This document shows, piece by piece, positions 37,697 to 46,324 of a stretch of 64,000 nt of DNA. Within the stretch, counting starts at the first letter, position 1. Every line of letters begins with the position of its first letter. The notes below the pieces were generated by a model that was not told the origin of the DNA, did not search any database, and saw only the letters and a list, made by a program, of their open reading frames with translations. Source of the DNA: Clostridium sartagoforme. Its GTDB lineage: Bacteria; Bacillota; Clostridia; Clostridiales; Clostridiaceae. The DNA lies in NCBI RefSeq assembly GCF_004794105.1, contig NZ_SRYR01000001.1, forward strand, positions 1,364,001 to 1,428,000, read 5' to 3'. Both the position numbers and the translations under genes were made by a program.

Positions 37697-38617
37697 TTAA
37701 CCTTCTAGCTTAATTCTTGGGTCAATTAGTACATATACTATATCAACTAATAAGTTACATACTACTATTAATGTACAGTAGAATGCAGTAACCCCTAATA
37801 ATGATGTGTAATCTCTATTAGTAATAGATAAAGTAAATTCATTTCCAAGTCCAGGAATTGCGAATATCTTTTCTACTACAAACGAACCTGTTAATACTCC
37901 TGCTACTAAAGGTCCTAAATATGTTACTACTGGAATAAGTGAATTTCTTAAAGCATGTTTAAATACTACTGTTCTTCCACTTAACCCCTTAGCTTTTGCT
38001 GTTCTAATATAATCTGACTTTAATACGTCAATTAATTTACTTCTTGTAAGTCTTGTTATAAATGCCATTGAACTTCCTGAAAGAGCAATAACTGGCATTA
38101 TATAATTAGTAGGCTTACTAAGCCCTGTTGCTGGTAGGAATCCTTTCATCTGATATGTAAATATAAATATCAGGAAGGTACCCATAACGAAACTAGGAAT
38201 GGTTATTCCTATGGTTGAAAGTATCATACAAACTCGATCCGGCCATTTATCGGCTTTTAATGCTGCTATAATACCTAAAGCAACACCAACTACAACTGAG
38301 AAAATTATTGATACAACTCCTACTTTAGCTGAGTTCGGGAAACTTTTTTCAATCGTTGTTAATACATCTCTACCTTTATATTTCATTGATTTACCAAAAT
38401 CACCTTTTAATAAATTGCTCATATAAATTGTATATTGTTCACCAACAGGCTTGTCCAACCCATATTTTTCATTTAATTGTGCTTTCATCTCAGGTGTGAT
38501 TTTTTCTCCATCAAATGGACCACCTGGCATCATTCTAACTAGAAAGAAAACTATTGTAACTACTGCCCAAATAGTGATTAAACTAGTTAAAAGTCTCTTT
38601 CCTACATACTTTACCAT
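37697..38617 (-). CDS. oppB: Oligopeptide ABC transporter permease OppB
   Basis: 306 residues with six membrane segments. The N-terminal VKYVGKRLLTSLITIWAV and FFLVRMMPGGPFDGE are family hallmarks. The EAA loop is around RTAKAKGLSGRTVVFKHAL. It is first in the operon B-C-D-F-A. ATG follows a GGGG-containing site. Confidence 0.94.
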   Translation of the reverse strand: MVKYVGKRLLTSLITIWAVVTIVFFLVRMMPGGPFDGEKITPEMKAQLNEKYGLDKPVGEQYTIYMSNLLKGDFGKSMKYKGRDVLTTIEKSFPNSAKVGVVSIIFSVVVGVALGIIAALKADKWPDRVCMILSTIGITIPSFVMGTFLIFIFTYQMKGFLPATGLSKPTNYIMPVIALSGSSMAFITRLTRSKLIDVLKSDYIRTAKAKGLSGRTVVFKHALRNSLIPVVTYLGPLVAGVLTGSFVVEKIFAIPGLGNEFTLSITNRDYTSLLGVTAFYCTLIVVCNLLVDIVYVLIDPRIKLEG

Positions 38618-38672
38618 TTGTTTTCAACCCCCATTCATAATTCTACAGCATTCAACTTTGTAGATATTAATA

Positions 38673-38700
38673 ATTATATTATATAATATAAATTTGTCAA
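38673..38700 (-). promoter_or_regulatory. Sigma-A promoter of opp operon
   Basis: Consensus TTGACA (38695-38700), 16 bases, TATAAT (38673-38678) on the minus strand, about 55 bases before oppB. Confidence 0.8.
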
Positions 38701-38790
38701 TTAACATTTTAATTTTATATTGATTATATTATCAATATATCAAAATAAATAAGCTTTTTTTCAAAATCTATAAATACAATATTTATATTT

Positions 38791-38806
38791 TGGTAAACGC
38801 TTACAA
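38791..38806 (-). promoter_or_regulatory. Candidate cre (CcpA) site upstream of opp
   Basis: TTGTAAGCGTTTACCA on the minus strand fits the cre consensus WTGNAANCGNWNNCW except at the final position. It sits about 90 bases upstream of the opp -35 box, so it could activate or repress at a distance, or serve another promoter. Confidence 0.55.
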
Positions 38807-39123
38807 TCGCATTTTTACTTAATTTATGCAAGTATAATTATTAATCCTTCATTTTTCTAATTATTATTAAATTGTTAATTTTTTAATTCTTTTCATTTGC
38901 TTGCATCGGCATTTCCTCGTACATTTTATATAATTTGTCCATTTCTAACGTACATATTTCTTTAACATTTTCATTAAAATATTAAATTAACTAGAATAAA
39001 TATAAAAAAAGTATAATTAATATAAACTATATATACATTACTTTTTTATTAGATTTAATCTAATTACATTTGTTGACCTTTTATATATAATATTTAAATT
39101 TTACTAAATTATACAACATAATT
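38807..39123. other. AT-rich spacer without visible gene
   Basis: The stretch holds long A/T runs and scattered promoter-like hexamers, but no reading frame with a ribosome site, no repeat family copy and no clear structured RNA. Confidence 0.6.
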
Positions 39124-39156
39124 AAAATAGGCCGCTTATCAACGCAGCCTATTTTA
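39124..39156. terminator. Terminator of patA-like gene
   Basis: AAAATAGGC..GCCTATTTT stem (with an inner GC pair) and T runs on the minus strand. Confidence 0.8.
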
Positions 39157-39219
39157 TTCATCTTTAAACTACTCGTAAACTATCTAAAATCTAATATATC
39201 TTATTTAAAGTATTTAAAG

Positions 39220-40356
39220 TTAATGTAATTCTTTTATAAATAACTCAATGGAATCTAAAGCTTCTTTAAGTTCTTCTTTTGAATAGCAATAAGATATCCT
39301 TATATATCCTTCTCCACCATATCCAAAAGCATCTCCAGGAACGCAAGCCACCTTCTTTTCTTTTAGAAGTCTTAGACAAAATTCTTCAGATGTTAGATTA
39401 AATTTTTTTATAGAAGGGAATATATAAAAGGCTCCTTTTGGTGAAATAAAATCTAAATTCATAGCTTTAAGCCTTTTCTCTACATACTCTTTCCTTAAGA
39501 TAAATTCCTTTTTCATTATATCTATATTGTAAAGTCCACTTTTAAGACCTTCTGTAACTCCAAATTGAGCTATAGAATTAGCGCAGGACACACAGTATTG
39601 ATGAACTTTAGTTATCTCATCTATAATCTTATAATTAGTAGCTATAAATCCTAATCTAATTCCAGTTGCAGAAAACATTTTAGAAAAACTTCCTACATAT
39701 ATAATATTGTCTTTCACATCTTCATTCATTGCAATACTATAATACCCTTCATATGAAAATGCTTCATATACCTCATCTGTTATTACTAGTAAATTATATT
39801 TTTTAATAAGATCAACTAACTTACAGTAATCCTTATAATTTAGAATAGCACCAGTAGGATTAGATGGATATGATAAAATCATATATTTAATATCATCTTT
39901 AACAATTAGACTCTCTAATTCTTCTATGTTAATAGTGAAATCTTCATTTAGTTTATAATATACTACTACTCCACCTAAGATTTTAACTATATTTTCATAT
40001 GCAGGATATCCTGGCGTAGGTATTAGTAACTTATCTCCTTTGTTAATAACTGAAGCAATTGCTGAAAATAATCCTTCACTCCCACCTACAGTTATACATA
40101 TTTCCTCTTTACTATAATTGATATTTTTAGATTTTAAATAAATACTTACTTCTTCTCGTAACTCTGGAACTCCTAAGTTATCAGTATATATTGTTTTATC
40201 TTCTTCTATAGCCTTTATCATTCCTAACTTTATTTCTTTTGGCATTGCAAAATCCGGCTGTCCTAAGGTAAGTGATATTGCTCCTGGAACTTCCTTTACC
40301 TTATTAAAAAACCTTCTTATGCCAGATATTTGAACATCATCTAAATTATAATTCAT
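39220..40356 (-). CDS. PLP aminotransferase, PatA-like (N-acetyl-diaminopimelate aminotransferase candidate)
   Basis: 378 residues of the class I aminotransferase fold. The PLP lysine is in GSFSKMFSATGIRLGF, with SYPSNPTGA and ITDEVYEAF. Remembered similarity to Bacillus PatA is strong along its length: QISGIRRF, SLTLGQPDF, KVHQYCVSCANSIAQ, SPKGAFYIFPSIK. PatA transaminates N-acetyl-L-2-amino-6-oxopimelate in the acetylated lysine route, and a matching N-acetyltransferase is encoded 700 bases away. It is 16 bases after cobO, which could instead hint at a cobalamin-related role; the PatA reading is favoured. Confidence 0.8.
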   Translation of the reverse strand: MNYNLDDVQISGIRRFFNKVKEVPGAISLTLGQPDFAMPKEIKLGMIKAIEEDKTIYTDNLGVPELREEVSIYLKSKNINYSKEEICITVGGSEGLFSAIASVINKGDKLLIPTPGYPAYENIVKILGGVVVYYKLNEDFTINIEELESLIVKDDIKYMILSYPSNPTGAILNYKDYCKLVDLIKKYNLLVITDEVYEAFSYEGYYSIAMNEDVKDNIIYVGSFSKMFSATGIRLGFIATNYKIIDEITKVHQYCVSCANSIAQFGVTEGLKSGLYNIDIMKKEFILRKEYVEKRLKAMNLDFISPKGAFYIFPSIKKFNLTSEEFCLRLLKEKKVACVPGDAFGYGGEGYIRISYCYSKEELKEALDSIELFIKELH

Positions 40357-40371
40357 ATATTAGCCCCTAAC

Positions 40372-40908
40372 TTAATACTCAATACCCTTTCTTGCATCTA
40401 TTCCCTCTTCAAAATAATGCTTTATAGGTTTCATTTCTGTTACTAAATTCGCCTTCTCTATTATTTCCTTTGGAACATTTCTTCCAGTCATAATAAGCTC
40501 CATATTTTTAGGTTTATTATCTATAATATATAAAACCTCATCTACAGTTAAAAATTTATTAGAAAGTACTGCCATAACCTCATCAATAATTAAAACATCA
40601 CATTTATTATTTTTAATTACATCTAAAATAAAGTTATATCCATCTCTTATTTCTAACTTTAACTCTTCAAGCTCTTTTTCATTTAAATTCCAAGTAAAAT
40701 CCTTTGGTTTTTCAAATCTAAATATTTTGAAGTTTTCTCCTAGCTCCATAACAGTTTTAAGTTCTCCTGTTTCTCCTCCCTTTAAAAATTGTAGCATAAA
40801 AACTTTTAAGCCATTACCATAGGATCTTATTCCTTGCCCAATAGCAGCTGTAGTCTTGCCCTTTCCATTTCCAGTATATATTTGAACTAAACCTTGTTCT
40901 AACTTCAT
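40372..40908 (-). CDS. cobO: Cob(I)yrinic acid a,c-diamide adenosyltransferase
   Basis: 178 residues of the CobA/CobO/BtuR family. The N-terminal P-loop YTGNGKGKTTAAIGQGIR binds ATP. VLIIDEVMAVL is the Walker B region. LIMTGRNVPKEIIEKANLVT and the C-terminal FEEGIDARKGIEY are characteristic. It adenosylates the corrin cobalt for coenzyme B12. ATG after AAGGAG. No other cobalamin genes are in the window, so it probably serves salvage or a distant pathway. Confidence 0.93.
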   Translation of the reverse strand: MKLEQGLVQIYTGNGKGKTTAAIGQGIRSYGNGLKVFMLQFLKGGETGELKTVMELGENFKIFRFEKPKDFTWNLNEKELEELKLEIRDGYNFILDVIKNNKCDVLIIDEVMAVLSNKFLTVDEVLYIIDNKPKNMELIMTGRNVPKEIIEKANLVTEMKPIKHYFEEGIDARKGIEY

Positions 40909-40996
40909 ATTTCATTCTCCTTTTTTGAGTAAATTTACCATTTAATATAATACTTATTAAATTTTCTTATTTTTAATACTTTTTCTTCCAATCGTA

Positions 40997-41025
40997 TTGA
41001 TATCATTTTAATATATTGATATAAT
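40997..41025 (+). promoter_or_regulatory. Sigma-A promoter of dapD/dapH
   Basis: TTGATA (40997-41002), 17 bases, TATAAT (41020-41025), 36 bases before the ATG. Confidence 0.8.
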
Positions 41026-41061
41026 CTTTTCAACTTAAGTTTATAGTGGGGAGGAAAGCAA

Positions 41062-41775
41062 ATGAATTATAACGACTTAACTGATCCATACGAAATAGCA
41101 AAATTTATAAAAGATTCAAAAAAGACTACACCTGTTAGGGCATATATTAACGGAGATTTAAGTAATTTAAGGTTTGATGACTTAGAATGGTATGGTAGTA
41201 ATAATTTTTATGTTATTTTTGGAGAAGCACCATTAGTAAGAAGCTTTATAGAAAAAAATTCAGCTTTAATAAATCATTATAGAATTGAAAATGATAGAAG
41301 AAATTCTGCTATTCCAATGCTTAATTTAGTAAACATTGATGCAAGAATAGAGCCTGGTGCTATAATTAGAGATAGAGTTAAAATCGATAAGAACGCCGTT
41401 ATTATGATGGGAGCTGTTATTAATATAGGATCTGAAATAGGTGAAGGTACTATGGTAGATATGAATGCTGTTATTGGTGCTAGGGCTATTATTGGTAAAA
41501 GATCACATATTGGAGCTGGTGCAGTTGTAGCTGGTGTTTTAGAACCACCTAGCAAGTCTCCATGTGAAATAGGAGATGATGTCTTAATAGGAGCTAATGC
41601 AGTTATATTAGAAGGAATCAAGATTGGCAATGGATCTGTAATAGCTGCTGGATCTGTAGTAGTAAAAGATGTTCCATCTGGTGTAGTAGTTGCAGGAAGT
41701 CCAGCTAAAATAGTAAAATCCGTTGATGAACAAACTAAGGATAAAACTAAAATATTAGATGATTTAAGAAAATAA
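41062..41775 (+). CDS. dapH: Tetrahydrodipicolinate N-acetyltransferase
   Basis: 237 residues. An N-terminal alpha domain ([20 protein letters not shown]) is followed by a left-handed beta-helix of hexapeptide repeats ([40 protein letters not shown]) and [11 protein letters not shown] at the end. It uses acetyl-CoA to acetylate tetrahydrodipicolinate, committing lysine synthesis to the acetylated branch. ATG after GGGGAGG. Also named DapD in some annotations, but the length and start fit the acetyl- rather than the succinyl-transferase. Confidence 0.93.
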   Translation: MNYNDLTDPYEIAKFIKDSKKTTPVRAYINGDLSNLRFDDLEWYGSNNFYVIFGEAPLVRSFIEKNSALINHYRIENDRRNSAIPMLNLVNIDARIEPGAIIRDRVKIDKNAVIMMGAVINIGSEIGEGTMVDMNAVIGARAIIGKRSHIGAGAVVAGVLEPPSKSPCEIGDDVLIGANAVILEGIKIGNGSVIAAGSVVVKDVPSGVVVAGSPAKIVKSVDEQTKDKTKILDDLRK

Positions 41776-41795
41776 GCTACATAGCAGTTAAAGTA

Positions 41796-41826
41796 AAAGG
41801 TGAAAAGCAATTAGCTTTTCACCTTT
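41796..41826. terminator. Bidirectional terminator after dapH
   Basis: AAAGGTGAAAAGC AATTA GCTTTTCACCTTT, then TATT. It also overlaps the end of the convergent double-OB gene spacer. Confidence 0.85.
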
Positions 41827-41828
41827 TA

Positions 41829-42518
41829 TTACATAACTTCTTGTTCATTTATTTCATTTACTTCACTTACTTCATTTCCATCACTAATTTCTTCTGCTTC
41901 TTCTTGAACCCTTTCCATCTTAGAAACAGAAACTTCATAAGCTATTTTTTTAACTACGTCACTATCATTGACCTTTTTTTGATACTCTCTACTTTGCAGT
42001 CTTCCCCATACCCTAATATTATCTCCTACTTCTAAGCTTTGGCAGAATCTTGAATTTCTACCCCATGCAATTGTAGGAATATAATCTGATTTATTATATG
42101 CTCTATTAACTGCAAGTAAAACATCAGCTATTTCTCTTCCAAATGGTGTTGTTCTATAAACGGGTTCCTTACAAATAAATCCATCTAGGAATATTTCATT
42201 AGGATTTTTGCTTCTTTCTATACAAGGTTCAATATTTCTAGCAAATACAGTTAATATAAGTTTATTTGAACCATCCACAAACTTATTATAAGATCTTAAT
42301 TGTCCATCAACTATTATTTCCTTATCAATTGATAGATCCATATTAGCAATTAATCTTTCTGATACAGTTATGTTTAAAATATCAACTGAATCGCTTAGTC
42401 TCATCACTTCCATAGAAAACGTATAAAACCCTTCCCCATACATTTCATGGCTGAATTCTAGACCTGAAATTACCTTTCCTTCTAAATAAATTTTGTTATT
42501 TAACATCATGTTGTCCAT
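41829..42518 (-). CDS. Tandem OB-fold single-stranded DNA-binding protein
   Basis: 229 residues. Two SSB-like OB domains are visible: residues 5-100 (KIYLEGKVISGLEFSHEMYG; VDGQLRSYNK) and 105-215 (IFLDGFICKEPVYRTTPFGR; YIPTIAWGRNSRFCQSL; VWGRLQSREYQ). The second resembles PriB/SSB most. An acidic tail rich in E follows. It probably binds single-stranded DNA or nucleoprotein partners. It differs from standard Ssb, which has one OB domain. ATG at 42518 after GAGGGG; GTG at 42521 is an overlapping alternative. Confidence 0.82.
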   Translation of the reverse strand: MDNMMLNNKIYLEGKVISGLEFSHEMYGEGFYTFSMEVMRLSDSVDILNITVSERLIANMDLSIDKEIIVDGQLRSYNKFVDGSNKLILTVFARNIEPCIERSKNPNEIFLDGFICKEPVYRTTPFGREIADVLLAVNRAYNKSDYIPTIAWGRNSRFCQSLEVGDNIRVWGRLQSREYQKKVNDSDVVKKIAYEVSVSKMERVQEEAEEISDGNEVSEVNEINEQEVM

Positions 42519-42625
42519 CACTAACCCCTCTCTCCCTTAGTAATATTTTATTTCTTTTGATTAACAACCCCATAGGGATATTTCCATTATAATACATTAT
42601 ATCATCATTTTTCAATATTTTTTAA

Positions 42626-43384
42626 TTATTTTTTTATTTGTTCACCATTATCATTAATATAATAATTTTCTTGATACATCATTTCGCCTACTGGTAAGAA
42701 CTCATATCCTTCTTCTTTTAGTGTTTTTATAATTTTATCTAGGTTTCCAGGAGTATATTTTGCATTGTTATGAAATAGCACTATAGAGCCTTCTTTAACC
42801 TTTTTCATAACTCTATTATACTCTTCATCAGCTCCTTTTTCTTTCCAATCCACAGAGTCTATATCCCATTGTATTGGCACAAATCCTTGACTTTTTACAT
42901 AGTCTAATGATTGTTTATTATAATCTCCACTTGGGAAACGAAATAATTTAGGTGTTACTCCAATAGCCTCTTCAATAGTTTTATTTGTCTTATCTAGTTC
43001 TTCCTTCATCCTACCTTCATTAATATTACTAAACATAGGGTGAATATAACTGTGGTTTCCTATTTCATGTCCTCCCTCCTTAATCATAATTAATTTATTT
43101 TTATTATCTTCGCTATAATTTACCCAACCTCCCATAATAAAAAAGGTTGCCTTTACATTATATTTATCTAGTACCTCTAATATTCTAGGAAGTTCATCAT
43201 TTTCTGCCCAGTTAATATCAAAAGTTAAAGAAACTTCTTTTGCATCTTTATTTACCCTGTATATAGGTAATTTATCTTGAACCTCATTAAAAATTGAAAT
43301 AGCTCTTCCATCTAAAACAAAAGAAATGGTTATTACAAAAACTAATAAAAGCACCCTAATTCCAACTCTATATCTTCTTTTCAC
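42626..43384 (-). CDS. pdaB: Polysaccharide deacetylase, PdaB-like
   Basis: 252 residues, GTG start after ATAGGAG. An N-terminal membrane anchor (VGIRVLLLVFVITISFVL) is followed by a NodB domain: SLTFDINWAENDELP (first Asp), GGHEIGNHSYIHP (zinc histidines), LFRFPSGDYN, PIQWDIDSVDW, and IVLFHNNAKYTPG. TFDI.W in place of TFDDGP matches the sporulation PdaB group. It acts outside the membrane on peptidoglycan or related glycan. In Bacillus PdaB maintains spores after late development. It is divergent from the DUF4364 gene. Confidence 0.82.
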   Translation of the reverse strand: MKRRYRVGIRVLLLVFVITISFVLDGRAISIFNEVQDKLPIYRVNKDAKEVSLTFDINWAENDELPRILEVLDKYNVKATFFIMGGWVNYSEDNKNKLIMIKEGGHEIGNHSYIHPMFSNINEGRMKEELDKTNKTIEEAIGVTPKLFRFPSGDYNKQSLDYVKSQGFVPIQWDIDSVDWKEKGADEEYNRVMKKVKEGSIVLFHNNAKYTPGNLDKIIKTLKEEGYEFLPVGEMMYQENYYINDNGEQIKK

Positions 43385-43473
43385 ATATAACTCCTATCTA
43401 TTACTTTAATTAATTTATATTCTTATTTTTTCATAATAATGACTCTCTTTATATTATCCTTTCCTCAATAATA

Positions 43474-43482
43474 TGATATAAT
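43474..43482 (+). promoter_or_regulatory. Extended -10 promoter of DUF4364 gene
   Basis: TGATATAAT, an extended -10 box 33 bases before the start codon. The -35 region is weak (TTTCCT-like). Confidence 0.5.
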
Positions 43483-43514
43483 AGTTATATACTTTCTAAA
43501 GAGGGAGGTTTAGT

Positions 43515-44048
43515 ATGTACGAAAACTCAGCAGAACTTGCAGAAAATAAACTTTTAGTTTTATATGTAATGGATTCTTTAAAGCAACCTATTACTAATAC
43601 ACAATTAACAGAAATAATTTTAGAAAACAATTTTATAAATTACTTTACACTTCAACAATATATAAGTGAACTAATATCTTCTGATTTTTTAAGATATGAA
43701 ATAGTAAATGATAAAAACTTAATTAATATTACAGATAAAGGAGCAAGTACACTATCCTTTTTCACAGATAGAATTTCTACAATAAAAAAGAAGATAATCG
43801 ATGACTATCTTCACTCAATTATTGATTCTATTAAAAAGGAACTTACTATTCACAGTGATTATACTATAAGTAAAGATAATTCCTTCCTTGTAGATTTACA
43901 AGCATTAGAAAATGATAATTTATTAATGTCATTAAAAGTATCTGTTCCTACTAAAAAGCAAGCATTATCTTTATGCAATAGATGGAAAGCAAACCCATCA
44001 GATATATACATAAAGATTATGGACTCATTATTTGGCGATGAAAGTTAA
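43515..44048 (+). CDS. DUF4364 family protein
   Basis: 177 residues, ATG after GGGAGG. The N-terminal half has the winged-helix pattern of DUF4364 (AENKLLVLYVMDSLKQPIT, then INITDKGASTL). The C-terminal half is mixed alpha/beta (NDNLLMSLKVSVPTKKQA). The family is widespread in clostridia and looks like a transcription regulator fold, but no ligand or operon is known to me. Its last 4 bases overlap the convergent beta-propeller gene. Confidence 0.8.
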   Translation: MYENSAELAENKLLVLYVMDSLKQPITNTQLTEIILENNFINYFTLQQYISELISSDFLRYEIVNDKNLINITDKGASTLSFFTDRISTIKKKIIDDYLHSIIDSIKKELTIHSDYTISKDNSFLVDLQALENDNLLMSLKVSVPTKKQALSLCNRWKANPSDIYIKIMDSLFGDES

Positions 44049-44941
44049 TATAAAGTCATAGCATTAGGCTCTTTTCCTACTGTTATGACTTTAGTTTTAT
44101 TATTTTGTAAATCCACACATATGAGTCTTCCCTTTAAATAATCTATTACGTAAATAGTATTATCTAACTTAATAACACCTCTAGGCATACTTCCAATATT
44201 AATCTCTTTTATTAACTTAAAAGTACCTATATCTATACAAAAAATACTTCCATCTAATAAATTACTAATATAAATTATATTTTCATCTTCAAAAATATCT
44301 ATAGGAACTTTTCCAACTTCAATTTTACCTAAGGATTTTAAAGTAATTAAACTAAAGATTTCAATATATCCATTGCTCCTATCTCCCATATAACTTTCAC
44401 AAACATATAAGAATTTACCATCCTTAGACACTTTTATTTTAGTTGGATACTCTAATGTAACTAATTCTCCAACTACTTTATTTGTATTTATATCGATTAT
44501 TGAAATATTATGACTTTGAAAGTTAGTAATAAATAAAATCTTATATGTTTCACTTATTTCAATATTATATGGCCAACTATTAACCTTAATATCTAAAATT
44601 ATTCTCTTTTCTTCTATATCGTACAAAACAACAGTATTTGATTCTGAACAAACAATATAAATTTTGTTCTCATATCTAACTAAATCATTAGGATTAGCAC
44701 CTACATAAACTACTTCTTCTTCAACCATCCCCTCAATATCAATAACAGATAATGAATTACTATAGCTGTTAGCAACGTATCCTTTATTATCCTTAATACA
44801 TATACTAGTAGGTCCCAAAGGCTTCTCACCCTTATTTAAAACTAGTTCCTTTACCTCATAACTAATGTTTAATTTATCTTTTAATAAAGGTATCTTAATT
44901 ATTGAGTCATTTCCAGTATTACATATAATTAAAGATTTCAT
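44045..44941 (-). CDS. YncE-like beta-propeller protein
   Basis: 298 residues, ATG after TAAGGAGC. It is a series of about seven repeats of the type VIDIEG..VVYVGANPND, IDINTNKVVGELV, and VDLQNNKTKVITVGKEPNAM: NHL/YncE (cytochrome-D1-like) propeller blades. No signal peptide is seen, so it is probably cytoplasmic. The binding partner is unknown. Confidence 0.75.
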   Translation of the reverse strand: MKSLIICNTGNDSIIKIPLLKDKLNISYEVKELVLNKGEKPLGPTSICIKDNKGYVANSYSNSLSVIDIEGMVEEEVVYVGANPNDLVRYENKIYIVCSESNTVVLYDIEEKRIILDIKVNSWPYNIEISETYKILFITNFQSHNISIIDINTNKVVGELVTLEYPTKIKVSKDGKFLYVCESYMGDRSNGYIEIFSLITLKSLGKIEVGKVPIDIFEDENIIYISNLLDGSIFCIDIGTFKLIKEINIGSMPRGVIKLDNTIYVIDYLKGRLICVDLQNNKTKVITVGKEPNAMTLY

Positions 44942-45116
44942 ACAAAAGCTCCTTATCTTATAACCTTAATTATCCTTCTACATATATAAATATAATATGT
45001 CTAATTCCTTTAAGATGAGACAACTTTTGATATTTAATTCTATTATTCTGCATTTTAGCTTTATTTTTTACAGATTTGAATATATAATTAATGTACATAA
45101 TATTGGAGGTGACATA

Positions 45117-45368
45117 ATGTTCGTTTATAAAACACAAGGGGTTTGCTCTACAGAAATACATTTAGATATTCAAGATAATATTATTAAAGATGTACAGTTT
45201 ATTAGAGGTTGCCAAGGAAATCTAATGGGAATTTCAGCTTTAGTAAAAAATATGAATATCAATGATGTTATAGAAAAATTAAAAGGAATAGAATGTGGCA
45301 AAAAAAGCAGTTCATGTCCTGATCAATTATCTAAAGCATTAGAGGAATACTTAAAAAAGGCTGTATAA
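45117..45368 (+). CDS. TSCPD-domain protein (TIGR03905 type)
   Basis: 83 residues from the ATG at 45117 (TTGGAGG before it); a longer in-frame start at 44997 is spurious. FVYKTQGVCSTEIHLDIQDN, FIRGCQGNLMGISALVK and CGKKSSSCPDQLSKALEEYL show the TSCPD cysteine pattern. It resembles the C-terminal domain of class II ribonucleotide reductases and may bind metal or a cluster. Function unknown. It has a strong terminator. Confidence 0.85.
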   Translation: MFVYKTQGVCSTEIHLDIQDNIIKDVQFIRGCQGNLMGISALVKNMNINDVIEKLKGIECGKKSSSCPDQLSKALEEYLKKAV

Positions 45369-45380
45369 ACAGCCTTTTTT
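45353..45380 (+). terminator. Terminator of TSCPD gene
   Basis: AAAAAAGGCTGT ATAA ACAGCCTTTTTT, overlapping the stop codon. Confidence 0.92.
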
Positions 45381-45445
45381 CAATTAACAATTAACAGTTA
45401 TCAATTAGCAATTATTGATGTAATTCTTTCAGAATTACTAAAAAT
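45381..45445. repeat. Partial 3'-end palindromic repeat
   Basis: AATTAACAATTAACAG arm and ATTGATGTAATTCTTTCAGAATTACTAAAA, modules of the palindromic family, lying after the TSCPD terminator. The rest up to 45600 is plain AT-rich. Confidence 0.45.
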
Positions 45446-45600
45446 AAGTGTTTTCAAAACTATAATAAAAATTTTAAATTATTTTTCATTATTCACTTTA
45501 AATTTTATAATATAAATTTTAAAAATTAATTCTTACTAACTATTTTTAATTTTATATAATTTGGTAAATTAAATTTTTATACTAAAAATCTATTTATATC

Positions 45601-46239
45601 TTAAGATATAGATTTTATATTAATTAACACCTTTTCTTTTATATACTCTAACGGAAAATTTTCTCCTGGACAAAGGGTTTCGTACACATCTCTGTGACCC
45701 ATTATCTTATATATATCATATTTCAATATTAAATAATGAGTAAGTTTTTCTATACTTTCAAATTGTTCTTTTGTTATTTCTTCTTCTTCAAAGTTTCCTT
45801 CTAAACAAATCCCAAGAGAACTACTATTTTCTCCTTTAGTATGAGCTCCTTCAGCATATTCATCTCTTCCCAAATAAATACTTCCATCTTTCCTAATATA
45901 ATAATTATAACCTATGCCCTTCCACCCCTTACTTTTATGGAATTCATTAATTCCTTCTGGATCCCATATACTTCTTGCAGCATGGTGAAATATTATTTTT
46001 CTAGGTTTATTATTAAAGATAAGATCTTCTGTCCAATTATAATCAATTCTATTAATATTTAAATCTTTTTCTAAATTTATTATTTCTTCATATGAAGGAT
46101 TTGCAAAATAAAACTTTTTATAACTTATTTTAAGATATTCCCTAAGAGCCTCCCTAAAAATCACTGTACCTATAACCACTAGTACTATAATAATTATAAG
46201 TAATACTAGCTTCTTTTTTATTTTTATTGCAATAAACAT
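45601..46239 (-). CDS. N-acetylmuramoyl-L-alanine amidase (amidase_2/PGRP)
   Basis: 212 residues. A signal anchor (KKLVLLIIIIVLVVIGTVIF, 10-29) is followed by a type-2 amidase domain: IIFHHAARS (zinc His), IGYNYYIRKDGSIYLGR, GICLEGNFEEEE, and MGHRDVYETLCPGENFP (second zinc His and Cys). It cleaves the amide bond between N-acetylmuramate and the stem peptide at the outer face. No SH3 or LysM wall-binding domain. ATG after AGGTGAT. Confidence 0.88.
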   Translation of the reverse strand: MFIAIKIKKKLVLLIIIIVLVVIGTVIFREALREYLKISYKKFYFANPSYEEIINLEKDLNINRIDYNWTEDLIFNNKPRKIIFHHAARSIWDPEGINEFHKSKGWKGIGYNYYIRKDGSIYLGRDEYAEGAHTKGENSSSLGICLEGNFEEEEITKEQFESIEKLTHYLILKYDIYKIMGHRDVYETLCPGENFPLEYIKEKVLINIKSIS

Positions 46240-46324
46240 TAATCACCTATTAAATACACATATTAATCTATATTATACTTATTTAATACAATGATTATTT
46301 ATAACAAAAGTTAAAAGAATTATT

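Noticed and set aside
41277-41810. 177-codon minus-strand frame across dapH
   Set aside because: Antisense shadow of the hexapeptide-repeat coding region; repetitive low-complexity product and no ribosome site.
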